Part shown: positions 8,492 to 16,533 of the stretch, one piece after another
Position numbering within the stretch: the first letter of the stretch is position 1
Layout: each line of letters opens with the position of its first letter
Assembly (NCBI GenBank): GCA_022842885.1
Contig: JALHOR010000049.1
Span: 1-36,543, forward strand
Source of the DNA: Anaerolineae bacterium
GTDB lineage: Bacteria; Chloroflexota; Anaerolineae; Aggregatilineales; Phototrophicaceae
Length of the DNA: 36,543 nt
Direction of reading: 5' to 3'
Notes under the pieces: generated by a model
The model's input: only the letters and a program-made list of their open reading frames with translations
Told to the model about the DNA's origin: nothing
Database searches by the model: none
Made by a program: the position numbers and the translations under genes

Positions 8492-8507
8492 TGTAAGCTA
8501 GATTACA
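8492..8507. promoter_or_regulatory. Palindrome TGTAA-N6-TTACA upstream of the ABC importer
   Basis: Five-base perfect arms separated by six bases, lying inside the spacer of the possible TTGCAA (8486-8491) / AACAAT (8509-8514) promoter, about 80 bases before the binding-protein start. The position would suit a repressor operator; the regulator is unknown and no regulator gene is adjacent. Confidence 0.3.
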
Positions 8508-8586
8508 GAACAATAGTTCAATGAGTGGCATATTAGGTAGATGTAATCCCCTCTTTTTTGTTTATGTTTAACCAGGAGAATTTGTG

Positions 8587-10134
8587 ATGAAACACACTCG
8601 ACTGGCAATCACCCTCCTAGCATCGCTGCTGCTGATGCTCACGGTGGGTTTGTTGCAAGCCCAAGATATGTCGGAATTTCGCGTTGGTCTACCCGCTGTG
8701 GTGGACTTAAATCCTGCTACAGGTTCCAACGACCCAGAAACAGTGTTTAATCGGTTAATCTATGATTATCTGATGGATGCCGCCCCCAATGGCGCACTCG
8801 TACCACAGCTTGCCACGAGTTATGAAGTGAGCGAAGATGGTCTCACTTATACCTTCGCCCTAGTGGAAGGGGTCACTTTCCATGATGGGTCAGCGTTTAC
8901 TGCTGATGATGTTGTCCATTCGTTCAATTATTTAAAAATGGCGGGTTCTCCAGCATTAAATCTGCTTGGCGAATTTGAAGTCGCCGCCAATGGTGATAAC
9001 AGTGTGGTCTTTACGTTGACTGCCCCCAATGCCGATTTCCTGTATGGCATTGCGGCACGTTGGTCGTTTATTCTGTCTTCAGACATTGCAACCCCGAATG
9101 TCTTGGCAGAAGGCGATGCCCCGTATGCCAATTTCATCGGCACAGGTGCGTTTAAATTAAGCGATTATCGTCCCGGTGAAAGCGCCACCTTCATCAAAAA
9201 TGATGCCTATTGGCTTGAAGGTCAACCGGCTTCGGATAGTGTGACACTCATTTTTATTGATGACCAGCAAGCACAAATTGACGCGCTTCGCACTGGCGCA
9301 GTGGATTTCATCTTCAAAATTGCGTTTGACCGTGTAGATGAATTGGAAAGTGTCGGTCTGAATATCTCGATTAAAGCCACCAACCAACATCCCGTGATTC
9401 GTATCCGGTCTGATGCGGGTGCATTGGGTGAAGATGTGCGCGTGCGCCAAGCCTTCAAATATGCCACTGACCGCGAAATCTTGAATCTGGATTTGTTTAA
9501 TGGTTTAGCGGCTATCGGCAATAACGACCCCATCGGGCCCCTGTATGGACAATTTTACGATGACACCGTTGCCACCCAAGAATTTGACCCGGCGCGTGCC
9601 TGCGAATTACTGGCAGAGGCAGGCTTCCCCAATGGGTTGGGTGCTGATGAACCGATTCAGTTCTATATTGATGATTCGTTCAATTACGTGCAGATGGCAG
9701 AATTCCTGAAAGAACAATGGGCAGAAGGCTGCATCAATGTCGAAATTTTGCCACGTAACCCCGGCGATTATTATGCCGGTGATGCCGACACTGCCGAATG
9801 GCTGAACGTAGATTTAGGCGTCACGGGTTGGGGGTCACGCCCGATTCCGCAGCAGTATTTGGTCGAAGCGTATGTGACTGGCGCATCCTATAACGAAGCC
9901 CATTGGAGCGACCCAGAATTAGATGCATTGGTCGCCCAAGCTGCTACCACAGTGGACACCAAAGCCCGCGCTGAAATTTACAGCCAAATTGCGGCTATCT
10001 TCGCCGACCGCGGTCCCATTATCGTTCCGTTCTTTGCCCCCATTATTGGGGTAACAAGTGCAGGTGTTATCGGGTTGGATATGCACCCCTTCCCCGGCAG
10101 CACTGACCTGAGAAATGTGACTGTTAGCCGTTAA
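8587..10134 (+). CDS. ABC transporter substrate-binding protein, family 5 (peptide/nickel/opine type)
   Basis: Extracytoplasmic receptor of the importer encoded downstream. A signal peptide with a long hydrophobic core ends LLQAQD. There is no lipobox cysteine, so cleavage by signal peptidase I is predicted. Mature-domain hallmarks are LATSYEVSEDGLTYTF and VTFHDGSAFTADDVVHSF, with the C-terminal family-5 lobe. GTG at 8584 also opens the frame, but AGGAG (8574-8578) is eight bases before the ATG at 8587, so I use that. 515 residues is normal for the family. Substrate cannot be assigned: oligopeptides, glycosides and amino-acid derivatives all use this family. Confidence 0.93.
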   Translation: MKHTRLAITLLASLLLMLTVGLLQAQDMSEFRVGLPAVVDLNPATGSNDPETVFNRLIYDYLMDAAPNGALVPQLATSYEVSEDGLTYTFALVEGVTFHDGSAFTADDVVHSFNYLKMAGSPALNLLGEFEVAANGDNSVVFTLTAPNADFLYGIAARWSFILSSDIATPNVLAEGDAPYANFIGTGAFKLSDYRPGESATFIKNDAYWLEGQPASDSVTLIFIDDQQAQIDALRTGAVDFIFKIAFDRVDELESVGLNISIKATNQHPVIRIRSDAGALGEDVRVRQAFKYATDREILNLDLFNGLAAIGNNDPIGPLYGQFYDDTVATQEFDPARACELLAEAGFPNGLGADEPIQFYIDDSFNYVQMAEFLKEQWAEGCINVEILPRNPGDYYAGDADTAEWLNVDLGVTGWGSRPIPQQYLVEAYVTGASYNEAHWSDPELDALVAQAATTVDTKARAEIYSQIAAIFADRGPIIVPFFAPIIGVTSAGVIGLDMHPFPGSTDLRNVTVSR

Positions 10135-10148
10135 ATCGTCAACACAGT

Positions 10149-10169
10149 GGGGCGCATCTGCGCCCCTTT
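10149..10169 (+). terminator. GC-rich hairpin after the binding-protein gene (partial terminator / mRNA stabiliser)
   Basis: GGGGCGC-ATCT-GCGCCCC, a perfect 7-bp stem with a 4-base loop followed by only TTT, 14 bases after the binding-protein stop and 11 bases before the permease ATG. It probably lets some polymerase through and protects the upstream mRNA, giving more binding protein than membrane parts. Confidence 0.55.
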
Positions 10170-10179
10170 GGTTGCAACT

Positions 10180-11136
10180 ATGATGATGTCTCCACAACAA
10201 ATTGCATCAAATGGGTTGGATTTTTTGCGGCGCATGGCACAGCGCCCAATGGCTTTTTTGGGGCTAATCATCGTCTGTGGCTATCTACTGGTCATGCTCA
10301 CTGCTCCTATGATTGCGCCGCATGGTTTTTCCGATGTGCTAGATGACCCCAATAACTGTATCACACGCAACAATCAAACACGTTGCGCGGCGCTCAAAAA
10401 TGCCCCTCCTTCTGCCGAACATCTGATGGGAACAGATCGCAATGGGCGCGATGTCCTCAGTCGGATTTTTTATGGTACCCGCGAAACCATTGGCTTGCCG
10501 ATCGTCGCTACCCTGTTATCGGTCATGCTTGGCACCGTCATTGGTTTGGCAATCGGCTATTATGGGGGGTGGATAGATGAAATTGTCTCGCGCATTTTGG
10601 ATAGTTTGTTAGCCATTCCAGCGTTGATTATGGCATTGGTCACATTAGCCACGATTGTGCCAACGCTAGCAATGTCCGACATTCCACTGGTTCAATCGCT
10701 AGGGGCAGTCAATATTGCCCTTATTTTTGTGATTACGCTGCTGTATACCCCTATCGTAGCGCGGGTGATTCGCAGTGCTACGCTTAACCTACGTGATAGA
10801 GGTTATGTTGAAATTGCGCGGCTGCGTGGCGAATCTACTGCGTATATTTTATTCAGCGAAATTTTGCCGGGCGTGCTGCCTGCTTTAGTGGTAGAAGGTT
10901 CGCTGCGGTTTTCCTATGCGATTTTTCTGGTGGCGTCGTTGGGCTTTTTGGGCTTGGGCGCACAACCACCCTCACCCGAATGGGGACGCATGGTATTGGA
11001 TGCCCGCAGCCAATATGCCACCGCCCCTTGGGCATTGTGGTATCCCGTTTTAGCCATCGCCATCCTCATCATTAGTGTCAATCTCATGTCCGATGGTCTG
11101 CAACGCATTTTTCGTCATGAAGCAGAACGCGAATAA
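10180..11136 (+). CDS. ABC transporter permease, DppC/OppC type
   Basis: Inner-membrane component of the peptide-type importer, 318 residues, with an N-terminal membrane anchor (FLGLIIVCGYLLVM), a long extracytoplasmic loop containing HLMGTDRNGRDVLSRIFYG, and the transmembrane core. The EAA-like coupling segment includes YVEIARLRGESTAYILF. The frame opens at a GTG (10147) inside the upstream hairpin. The consecutive ATGs at 10180, 10183 and 10186 are better starts, though no clear Shine-Dalgarno precedes them. Pairs with the DppB-type permease encoded after the ATPase. Confidence 0.93.
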   Translation: MMMSPQQIASNGLDFLRRMAQRPMAFLGLIIVCGYLLVMLTAPMIAPHGFSDVLDDPNNCITRNNQTRCAALKNAPPSAEHLMGTDRNGRDVLSRIFYGTRETIGLPIVATLLSVMLGTVIGLAIGYYGGWIDEIVSRILDSLLAIPALIMALVTLATIVPTLAMSDIPLVQSLGAVNIALIFVITLLYTPIVARVIRSATLNLRDRGYVEIARLRGESTAYILFSEILPGVLPALVVEGSLRFSYAIFLVASLGFLGLGAQPPSPEWGRMVLDARSQYATAPWALWYPVLAIAILIISVNLMSDGLQRIFRHEAERE

Positions 11137-11138
11137 TC

Positions 11139-13181
11139 ATGCTCCCAGTGATACAAGCTAAAAATCTCTCGATTGAATATCGCATTGGCAAACGATGGCT
11201 GAATGTGATTCAAGATGTGAGTCTGCATATTGACCCAGTGCAGATTCATGGTCTGGTAGGCGAAAGTGGCAGTGGCAAATCTACTTTAGGCATGGGCTTG
11301 ATGCGTTATTTAGCAAACAATGCGTGGATAAGCCAAGGTGAGATTCTGTTCGATACCTATGATTTGGTCAAGCTGAGTGCCGCTGAAATGAGCAAAATTC
11401 ATGGAAGGCATATTGGGTTTGTGCCGCAAAATCCGTTGGATTCGCTCAACCCGTCATTGACCATCGGCAACCAGATGGCAGAGATGACGCAGCTACACTT
11501 AGGCTTATCCCACAAAGACGCGCTTAAACGGGCTTGCGAAGCGTTAGAAACCACCAATATCCCGGAACCCGACGCGGTGATTCGCCGTTATCCCCATCAA
11601 CTCAGTGGCGGGATGCAGCAGCGGGTCATGATTGCGATGGCGCTCAGTACCCGCCCACGCTTGCTTATCTTAGATGAACCTACCACCGCCTTAGATGTCA
11701 CCACCCAAGCCGTGATTCTGGATTTAGTGCGCGAGTTAATGAAAGAGGAGCAAGCGGCAGCACTCTATGTCTCCCATGATTTAGGTACCATTGCCCAATT
11801 GTGTGATGTTGTCACGGTGCTATATTCCGGCGAAGTGATGGAAAGCGCCCCAGTAAAAACATTGTTCAAAAAGCCGCTGCATCCTTATACCATAGGCTTA
11901 TTGGCAAGTTTGCCGAGCGCCGCCGCCGGACAAAACCAATCGCGTTTATCCACGATTGCCGGGGTTGCACCCTCCCTTTCAGAACGCCCTTCTGGGTGTG
12001 CTTTTGCGCCGCGCTGCCCCGTTGCCATTGCCAAATGCCACACGGACAAACCGCCGCTGGAAAAAACAACCGACAATCATTTTTTGCGCTGTTGGCGCTG
12101 GCAAGACATCGCCAGTGGCGATCTTATCCCCAAAAATCCACCTATCGGCAAACGCGAAGAAACATCACCACAGCCCGGTTATGTCCTGACGGCGCAGCAT
12201 ATCCATAAAACATTCAGTGAAAATTCACTGCTTGATAGGCTGATGGGTAAAACAGCACGCCCGGTTCAGGCATTGGCAGATGTGTCCATCAAAATCAACC
12301 AACGCTCCACGTTGGGCTTGGTAGGCGAAAGCGGCAGCGGCAAAACCACACTGGCACGCGCTATCGTTGGCTTGGATACGGCGGATAGTGGCGACCTTGA
12401 ACTACTCGATATGCCGGTTAATCTCGATTTGGATAAACGTGGCAAAGAGATTCTACGCAATCTGCGGCTCATCTTCCAAAACCCCAATGACGCTTTGAAT
12501 CCGTATCGTACCGTGCGCGAAACCATTGGTCGCACAATAACGTTATTGGCACAAGAGACCTTAAGCCCAATCAATATCGAAAATCGGATTATCGCCCTCT
12601 TGGAATCCGTCGGTCTCACAGCCGCCTATGCTGACCGTTACCCACAGCAACTTAGTGGTGGCGAAAAACAGCGCGTCGCCATTGCGCGGGCATTTTCGGC
12701 AAAACCGGCGCTCATCATCGCCGATGAACCGACTTCTTCACTGGATGTATCGGTACAGGCGGTGATTCTGAATTTGCTTAAAGATTTGCGAGCAGAAAAT
12801 GGGGCATCGTATCTGTTCATCTCGCATGATTTAGAAGTGATTCGCTATCTTGCTGATTGGATTGTCGTCATGTATTTGGGCGAAATTGTGGAGCAAGGCA
12901 CAAATGAACAAGTTTCGCAAGCGCCGATGCATCCCTATACCGAGGCATTGCTCTCAGCTGTGCCTATGCCCGACCCCACGATTAAACCCGGCACCATTCG
13001 GCTAACGGGTGACATCCCGGGTCCCCGCAATAAGCCGACAGGTTGCCCATTTCATACCCGCTGTCCGCGTTACTTGGGCGATATTTGCCGTGATGAGCGC
13101 CCACCCCTGCGCGAAGACGAGCATGGGCATGTCATTCGCTGTCATATTCCATTGGAAGACCTGAAGCAGTTGCAATCTTAG
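11139..13181 (+). CDS. Fused DppD-DppF-type ABC ATPase (two nucleotide-binding domains)
   Basis: 680-residue cytosolic protein energising the importer. The first domain has Walker A GESGSGKST (residues 41-49) and signature LSGGM (155-159). The second has Walker A GESGSGKTT (396-404) and LSGGE (505-509). Each is followed by the oligopeptide-transporter C-terminal extension with conserved cysteines (CAFAPRCPVAIAKC and GCPFHTRCPRYLGDIC). In some family members such cysteines bind an iron-sulfur cluster; here that is inference. A single chain replaces the usual two subunits. The ATG lies two bases after the DppC-type stop. Confidence 0.95.
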   Translation: MLPVIQAKNLSIEYRIGKRWLNVIQDVSLHIDPVQIHGLVGESGSGKSTLGMGLMRYLANNAWISQGEILFDTYDLVKLSAAEMSKIHGRHIGFVPQNPLDSLNPSLTIGNQMAEMTQLHLGLSHKDALKRACEALETTNIPEPDAVIRRYPHQLSGGMQQRVMIAMALSTRPRLLILDEPTTALDVTTQAVILDLVRELMKEEQAAALYVSHDLGTIAQLCDVVTVLYSGEVMESAPVKTLFKKPLHPYTIGLLASLPSAAAGQNQSRLSTIAGVAPSLSERPSGCAFAPRCPVAIAKCHTDKPPLEKTTDNHFLRCWRWQDIASGDLIPKNPPIGKREETSPQPGYVLTAQHIHKTFSENSLLDRLMGKTARPVQALADVSIKINQRSTLGLVGESGSGKTTLARAIVGLDTADSGDLELLDMPVNLDLDKRGKEILRNLRLIFQNPNDALNPYRTVRETIGRTITLLAQETLSPINIENRIIALLESVGLTAAYADRYPQQLSGGEKQRVAIARAFSAKPALIIADEPTSSLDVSVQAVILNLLKDLRAENGASYLFISHDLEVIRYLADWIVVMYLGEIVEQGTNEQVSQAPMHPYTEALLSAVPMPDPTIKPGTIRLTGDIPGPRNKPTGCPFHTRCPRYLGDICRDERPPLREDEHGHVIRCHIPLEDLKQLQS

Positions 13182-13192
13182 GAGCCAATATC

Positions 13193-14140
13193 ATGATTCG
13201 TTATCTTGTGCGCCGCGTGCTGCTGCTGCTGATTACGCTCTTAGTCACTTCGATGATTGTTTTCGCCCTGACACAATTTTTGCCCGGCGATATAGCCCGC
13301 CTGATTTTAGGGCGTGATGCGTCGCCGGAAGCAATCGAGACTTTCCGGCAAGAATTTGGTCTAAATGAATCGCTACCGATGCAGTATGTGAATTGGCTTG
13401 GCGGTTTCCTAACGGGCAATTGGGGAAAATCATTTGCAGAAGGCAATCCAAGTGTGCGCCCCTTGGTCTTAGACCGCCTGGGTAATTCTTTGATTCTGGC
13501 AGGCTTTACACTGCTCATCAGCGTTCCCATTGCTATTTTGTTGGGGGTTATGGCTGCCTTGCGCGAGAATACTTGGTTAGATAGTCTCATTTCGCTGCTC
13601 TCATTATCCGTCGTGGGCTTGCCCGAATTTGTGACGGGCATTGTATTAATCAATATTTTTGCGCTTGGGTTGGGCTGGTTTGAAGCGACATCGCTCATCC
13701 AAGATGATTATAACATCGGCGATTGGTTGCGAATTTTGACCTTGCCCGCCATCACTGCCAGCTTTGTCCTGATTGGCTATATTACGCGCTTAACCCGCGC
13801 TGGCATGATTGATGAACTCAAAAAACCCTATGTCCAAACTGCAATTTTGAAAGGCTTGCCTTTTTGCCAAGTGATTTTTAAGCATGTATTACGCAATGCA
13901 CTCTTGCCCACCATCACTGTCATTGCCATCAGCATCGGCTGGTTGATGGGCGGCATTGTGGTGATTGAGAATGTTTTTAATTTTCCGGGCATGGGGTCGT
14001 TGTTGGTGAAAGCGGTTGAACAGAAAAATTTACCCATTTTGCAGGCGGTGGTCGTGCTGATTGTGTTCATCTTTGCTGCCGCCAATTTAATCGCTGACCT
14101 GATTTATGCGGCATTAAATCCGCGCATTCGCTTGAATTGA
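13193..14140 (+). CDS. ABC transporter permease, DppB/OppB type
   Basis: 315-residue inner-membrane permease. It opens with the characteristic MIRYLVRRVLLLLITLL, followed by FALTQFLPGDIARLILG, LNESLPMQYVNWL and a C-terminal half with the coupling loop YVQTAILKGLPFCQVIFKHV. A GGAG precedes the ATG, 11 bases after the ATPase stop. It is last in the importer operon, an unusual order (binding protein, C-type permease, ATPases, B-type permease) because B usually precedes C. Confidence 0.94.
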   Translation: MIRYLVRRVLLLLITLLVTSMIVFALTQFLPGDIARLILGRDASPEAIETFRQEFGLNESLPMQYVNWLGGFLTGNWGKSFAEGNPSVRPLVLDRLGNSLILAGFTLLISVPIAILLGVMAALRENTWLDSLISLLSLSVVGLPEFVTGIVLINIFALGLGWFEATSLIQDDYNIGDWLRILTLPAITASFVLIGYITRLTRAGMIDELKKPYVQTAILKGLPFCQVIFKHVLRNALLPTITVIAISIGWLMGGIVVIENVFNFPGMGSLLVKAVEQKNLPILQAVVVLIVFIFAAANLIADLIYAALNPRIRLN

Positions 14141-14168
14141 TGTTGATGCAGTGCTAACAAATGCTCGG

Positions 14169-14174
14169 TATAAT
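14169..14174 (+). promoter_or_regulatory. Probable -10 (TATAAT) for the FmdB-to-radical-SAM gene set
   Basis: Perfect TATAAT 33 bases before the preferred ATG at 14207. The best -35 candidate is TTGATG (14143-14148) with a long 20-base spacer. This separates transcription of the downstream set from the ABC importer. Confidence 0.45.
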
Positions 14175-14206
14175 GATAACGTCGTGTGAGTAGGAGTATT
14201 GAACTG

Positions 14207-14512
14207 ATGCCCATGTATCGTTATCGCTGCCAAGAGTGCGGCACTGAATTTGAAGAAATGCACACTTTTGAGCAAACTGTGTCTGAATGCCCCGAATGTG
14301 AAGCTGAAGATGTGAAGCGCCTCATCACTACAGCACCCACCATCGCTAAAGGGGTGTTAACCCATGCGGGCGATGGCAGACGTGCCAGTAAAGAAGAACT
14401 TCAGCGCAAATGGTCAGAAGAAACACCCAAACTCCGTAAAAAAATGCGTGATAAATTGGGGGAAGATGTCGTCAAGCAAATTCCCACGCTCAACATGGAT
14501 TCGGGGGAATAA
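14207..14512 (+). CDS. FmdB-type zinc ribbon protein
   Basis: 101-residue protein starting MPMYRYRCQECGTEFEE. Four cysteines (Cys8, Cys11, Cys29, Cys32) make two C-x2-C knuckles for one zinc, followed by a basic helical tail. The family is annotated as putative regulatory protein from FmdB of methylotrophs; its true role is unclear. The frame can be extended to a GTG at 14186, but AGGAG (14192-14196) lies inside that extension, ten bases before the ATG at 14207, so the shorter form is right. The stop overlaps the methyltransferase ATG by one base (TAATG). Confidence 0.88.
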   Translation: MPMYRYRCQECGTEFEEMHTFEQTVSECPECEAEDVKRLITTAPTIAKGVLTHAGDGRRASKEELQRKWSEETPKLRKKMRDKLGEDVVKQIPTLNMDSGE

Positions 14513-15282
14513 TGACCTCTGTCAATTTTGACCGTGCCAGCAGTTTTTATGATGCCACTCGCGGTTTCCCGCCCGAAGTTGCCGCCAATATTGGTAACTT
14601 TTTAGCGCAATCCGGGAGGCTTACCCCACAAGATAATGTGCTAGAAATCGGCATTGGCACCGGACGGGTGGCACTGCCGCTTGCGCCGTATGTCGGTAGT
14701 ATCACAGGTGTAGATATTTCCCGGAATATGATGCTGCGGCTACGCGAAAAACAAAATGGCGCAAGCATTCATCTGGCAGAAGGCGATGCTATGCAACTGC
14801 CTTTCGCTGATAACACATTTGATGTTGGCGTGGTTGTCCATGTGCTGCATTTGGTAAGTGATGAAAAAGCGGTCTTAGCCGAATTGCAGCGCGTCTTGAA
14901 GCCCAACGCAAAATTGCTGCACTGCCGGGGGCGTGTGCGCGGCATCTTCGATGAACTGAATGCGGCGTGGCAAAGCAGCAAGCCGGAAACACTACCTATG
15001 AACCGTTGGGAAAAAGTGGACGCCCTGCTGCCGAATAATGGCTGGCAAGCCATCGGGGATTATCAATACCCCTATACGTTGATAGACACACCCGGCGATT
15101 ATCTGGATAAACTCAAGAACCGTATTTGGTCAGCAACATGGGCATTGAGCGACGAAGAACATGCCCAGAGTATCGAAGCTGTAAAAGCCGCTATCGTGCA
15201 GTACTACGATGGTGATTATGACCGCAAAATCGAAAATCCAACGGCGTTTATGGTCAATGTGTATACGCCACCTGCATCATGA
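14512..15282 (+). CDS. Class I SAM-dependent methyltransferase
   Basis: 256 residues with the Rossmann-fold SAM site: motif I VLEIGIGTGRVA (near residues 43-54), the acidic residue Asp68 in GVDIS, then DAMQLPFADNTFD and VVHVLHLVSDEKAVLAELQR, as in UbiE/methyltransf_11 enzymes. Substrate unknown. Coupled to the zinc ribbon gene by a one-base overlap and to the amidohydrolase gene by a four-base ATGA overlap, so the three are one translational unit. Confidence 0.9.
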   Translation: MTSVNFDRASSFYDATRGFPPEVAANIGNFLAQSGRLTPQDNVLEIGIGTGRVALPLAPYVGSITGVDISRNMMLRLREKQNGASIHLAEGDAMQLPFADNTFDVGVVVHVLHLVSDEKAVLAELQRVLKPNAKLLHCRGRVRGIFDELNAAWQSSKPETLPMNRWEKVDALLPNNGWQAIGDYQYPYTLIDTPGDYLDKLKNRIWSATWALSDEEHAQSIEAVKAAIVQYYDGDYDRKIENPTAFMVNVYTPPAS

Positions 15283-16487
15283 GCCGCCCGTTACACATCA
15301 AAAATGCCAGTATTTGGCATGATAATCATTCCGAAGTCCGCGATATATATACCAAAAACGGGCGCATCGTGGACTCGCCGGCTCATGATGCGCTAGTCAT
15401 AGATTTAGAAGGCTATACGCTGTTTCCCGGTCTGGTCAACGCGCATGACCATCTTGAGTTAAATCATTATCCCCGTACTAAATTCCGCGAAGTTTACAAC
15501 AATGCTCACGAATGGGGCGAAGATGTGAATGCCCGCCTGAACGATGAGCCGTTTAAGACGCTGCGTGCCTATCCGCTATGGGATAAAGTGTTTATTGGCG
15601 GACTCAAAAATTTGTTGTGTGGCGCAACGACTGTTGTTCATCATGGAGTGCCGCACAAGCCACTGTTTCGTAAAGATTTCCCTGTGCGTGTGTTACAAAA
15701 ATATGGTTGGGCGCATTCGTTACATTTCAGCACAGAAGCAGAAATCATAAATTCTTATCGCAGCACCCCAAAAGATACGCCTTGGTTCATCCATTTGGCA
15801 GAAGGCACAGATGACATTGCAAAGGGAGAATATCAACGCCTCAACAAATTGGGCTGTGTAGGCACAAACACCGTGATTGTGCATGGTGTGGGCTTAACCT
15901 TTGATGATGTAGAAGCAGCATGGGGTCAATATCGTCCTAATCAAGGTGGAGTTGAGTTAGTGTGGTGTCCTACATCAAATTATTATTTGTTTGGGAAAAA
16001 AGCACATCAAGATGCAGCAATTACAAATGGTCATTGGTCGGTGGTTCATGCTGCTATGCATTTTATGGGGTCTGATTCGCGTCTTACCGCAGATGGCGAT
16101 TTTCTTGATGAAATCCGATTTGCATCTACTGTTATTCATTGGGTGATGGATATTATTTTGGAAACAGTAGCTTGGCTCTATCCAAAATGGTACTCAGTCA
16201 CTTCAATTGGGAATTTTCTAGCTCTACCATTAGAAATAGGTAATGGTGAATGGTTATGCAATGCATCGCGCAAAGATATTCCTATGATTATCCACAATGG
16301 CATCCCCCGCATTGGCAACCCAGAACTCATGGCAAAATTCCCGCATATTCAAACGGTTGCTTGTACACTGGATGGCGTGGAAAAACGCATCCACATCGAA
16401 CTTGCTAAACAAATTCATCGTTGTAAACTCAAAGAACCGGGGCTAGAAGTGGATGCCTTGCCGCAAAACCGCTTTTGGCTCATTTAA
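15279..16487 (+). CDS. Amidohydrolase-superfamily enzyme (metal-dependent deaminase/hydrolase)
   Basis: 402 residues. Metal-binding residues of the superfamily are visible: His56 and His58 in NAHDHLE, His172 in FIHLAEG, His202 in VIVHGVGL and Asp266 in GSDSRLTADGD. The small N-terminal beta domain and the closing DIPMIIHNGIPRIGNPEL strand are present, so the protein looks intact. Nearest types are the SsnA/TRZ-like amidohydrolases; substrate is unknown. Bases 15901-16260 are markedly AT-richer than the flanks. Its start overlaps the methyltransferase stop by four bases, arguing for a shared pathway. Confidence 0.85.
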   Translation: MSRPLHIKNASIWHDNHSEVRDIYTKNGRIVDSPAHDALVIDLEGYTLFPGLVNAHDHLELNHYPRTKFREVYNNAHEWGEDVNARLNDEPFKTLRAYPLWDKVFIGGLKNLLCGATTVVHHGVPHKPLFRKDFPVRVLQKYGWAHSLHFSTEAEIINSYRSTPKDTPWFIHLAEGTDDIAKGEYQRLNKLGCVGTNTVIVHGVGLTFDDVEAAWGQYRPNQGGVELVWCPTSNYYLFGKKAHQDAAITNGHWSVVHAAMHFMGSDSRLTADGDFLDEIRFASTVIHWVMDIILETVAWLYPKWYSVTSIGNFLALPLEIGNGEWLCNASRKDIPMIIHNGIPRIGNPELMAKFPHIQTVACTLDGVEKRIHIELAKQIHRCKLKEPGLEVDALPQNRFWLI

Positions 16488-16533
16488 CGTTAGCCAATTA
16501 ATCATCATCCATAGCAATTGAATTGGTATTACC

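Larger units (their letters stand above)
8286..8586. other. Divergent intergenic region with promoters
   Basis: 301 bases between the hydrolase (-) and the ABC binding-protein gene (+). It contains an extended -10 for the hydrolase (8316-8324, minus strand), an isolated TTGACA at 8361-8366 with no good -10 partner, and a possible TTGCAA/AACAAT promoter for the importer around 8486-8514. An inverted repeat overlaps the latter. No ORF with coding character and no RNA gene was seen. Confidence 0.6.

Noticed and set aside
14186-14206. Longer GTG start for the FmdB-type protein
   Set aside because: The Shine-Dalgarno AGGAG lies inside the extension and the family begins at MP-x-Y-x-Y-x-C.
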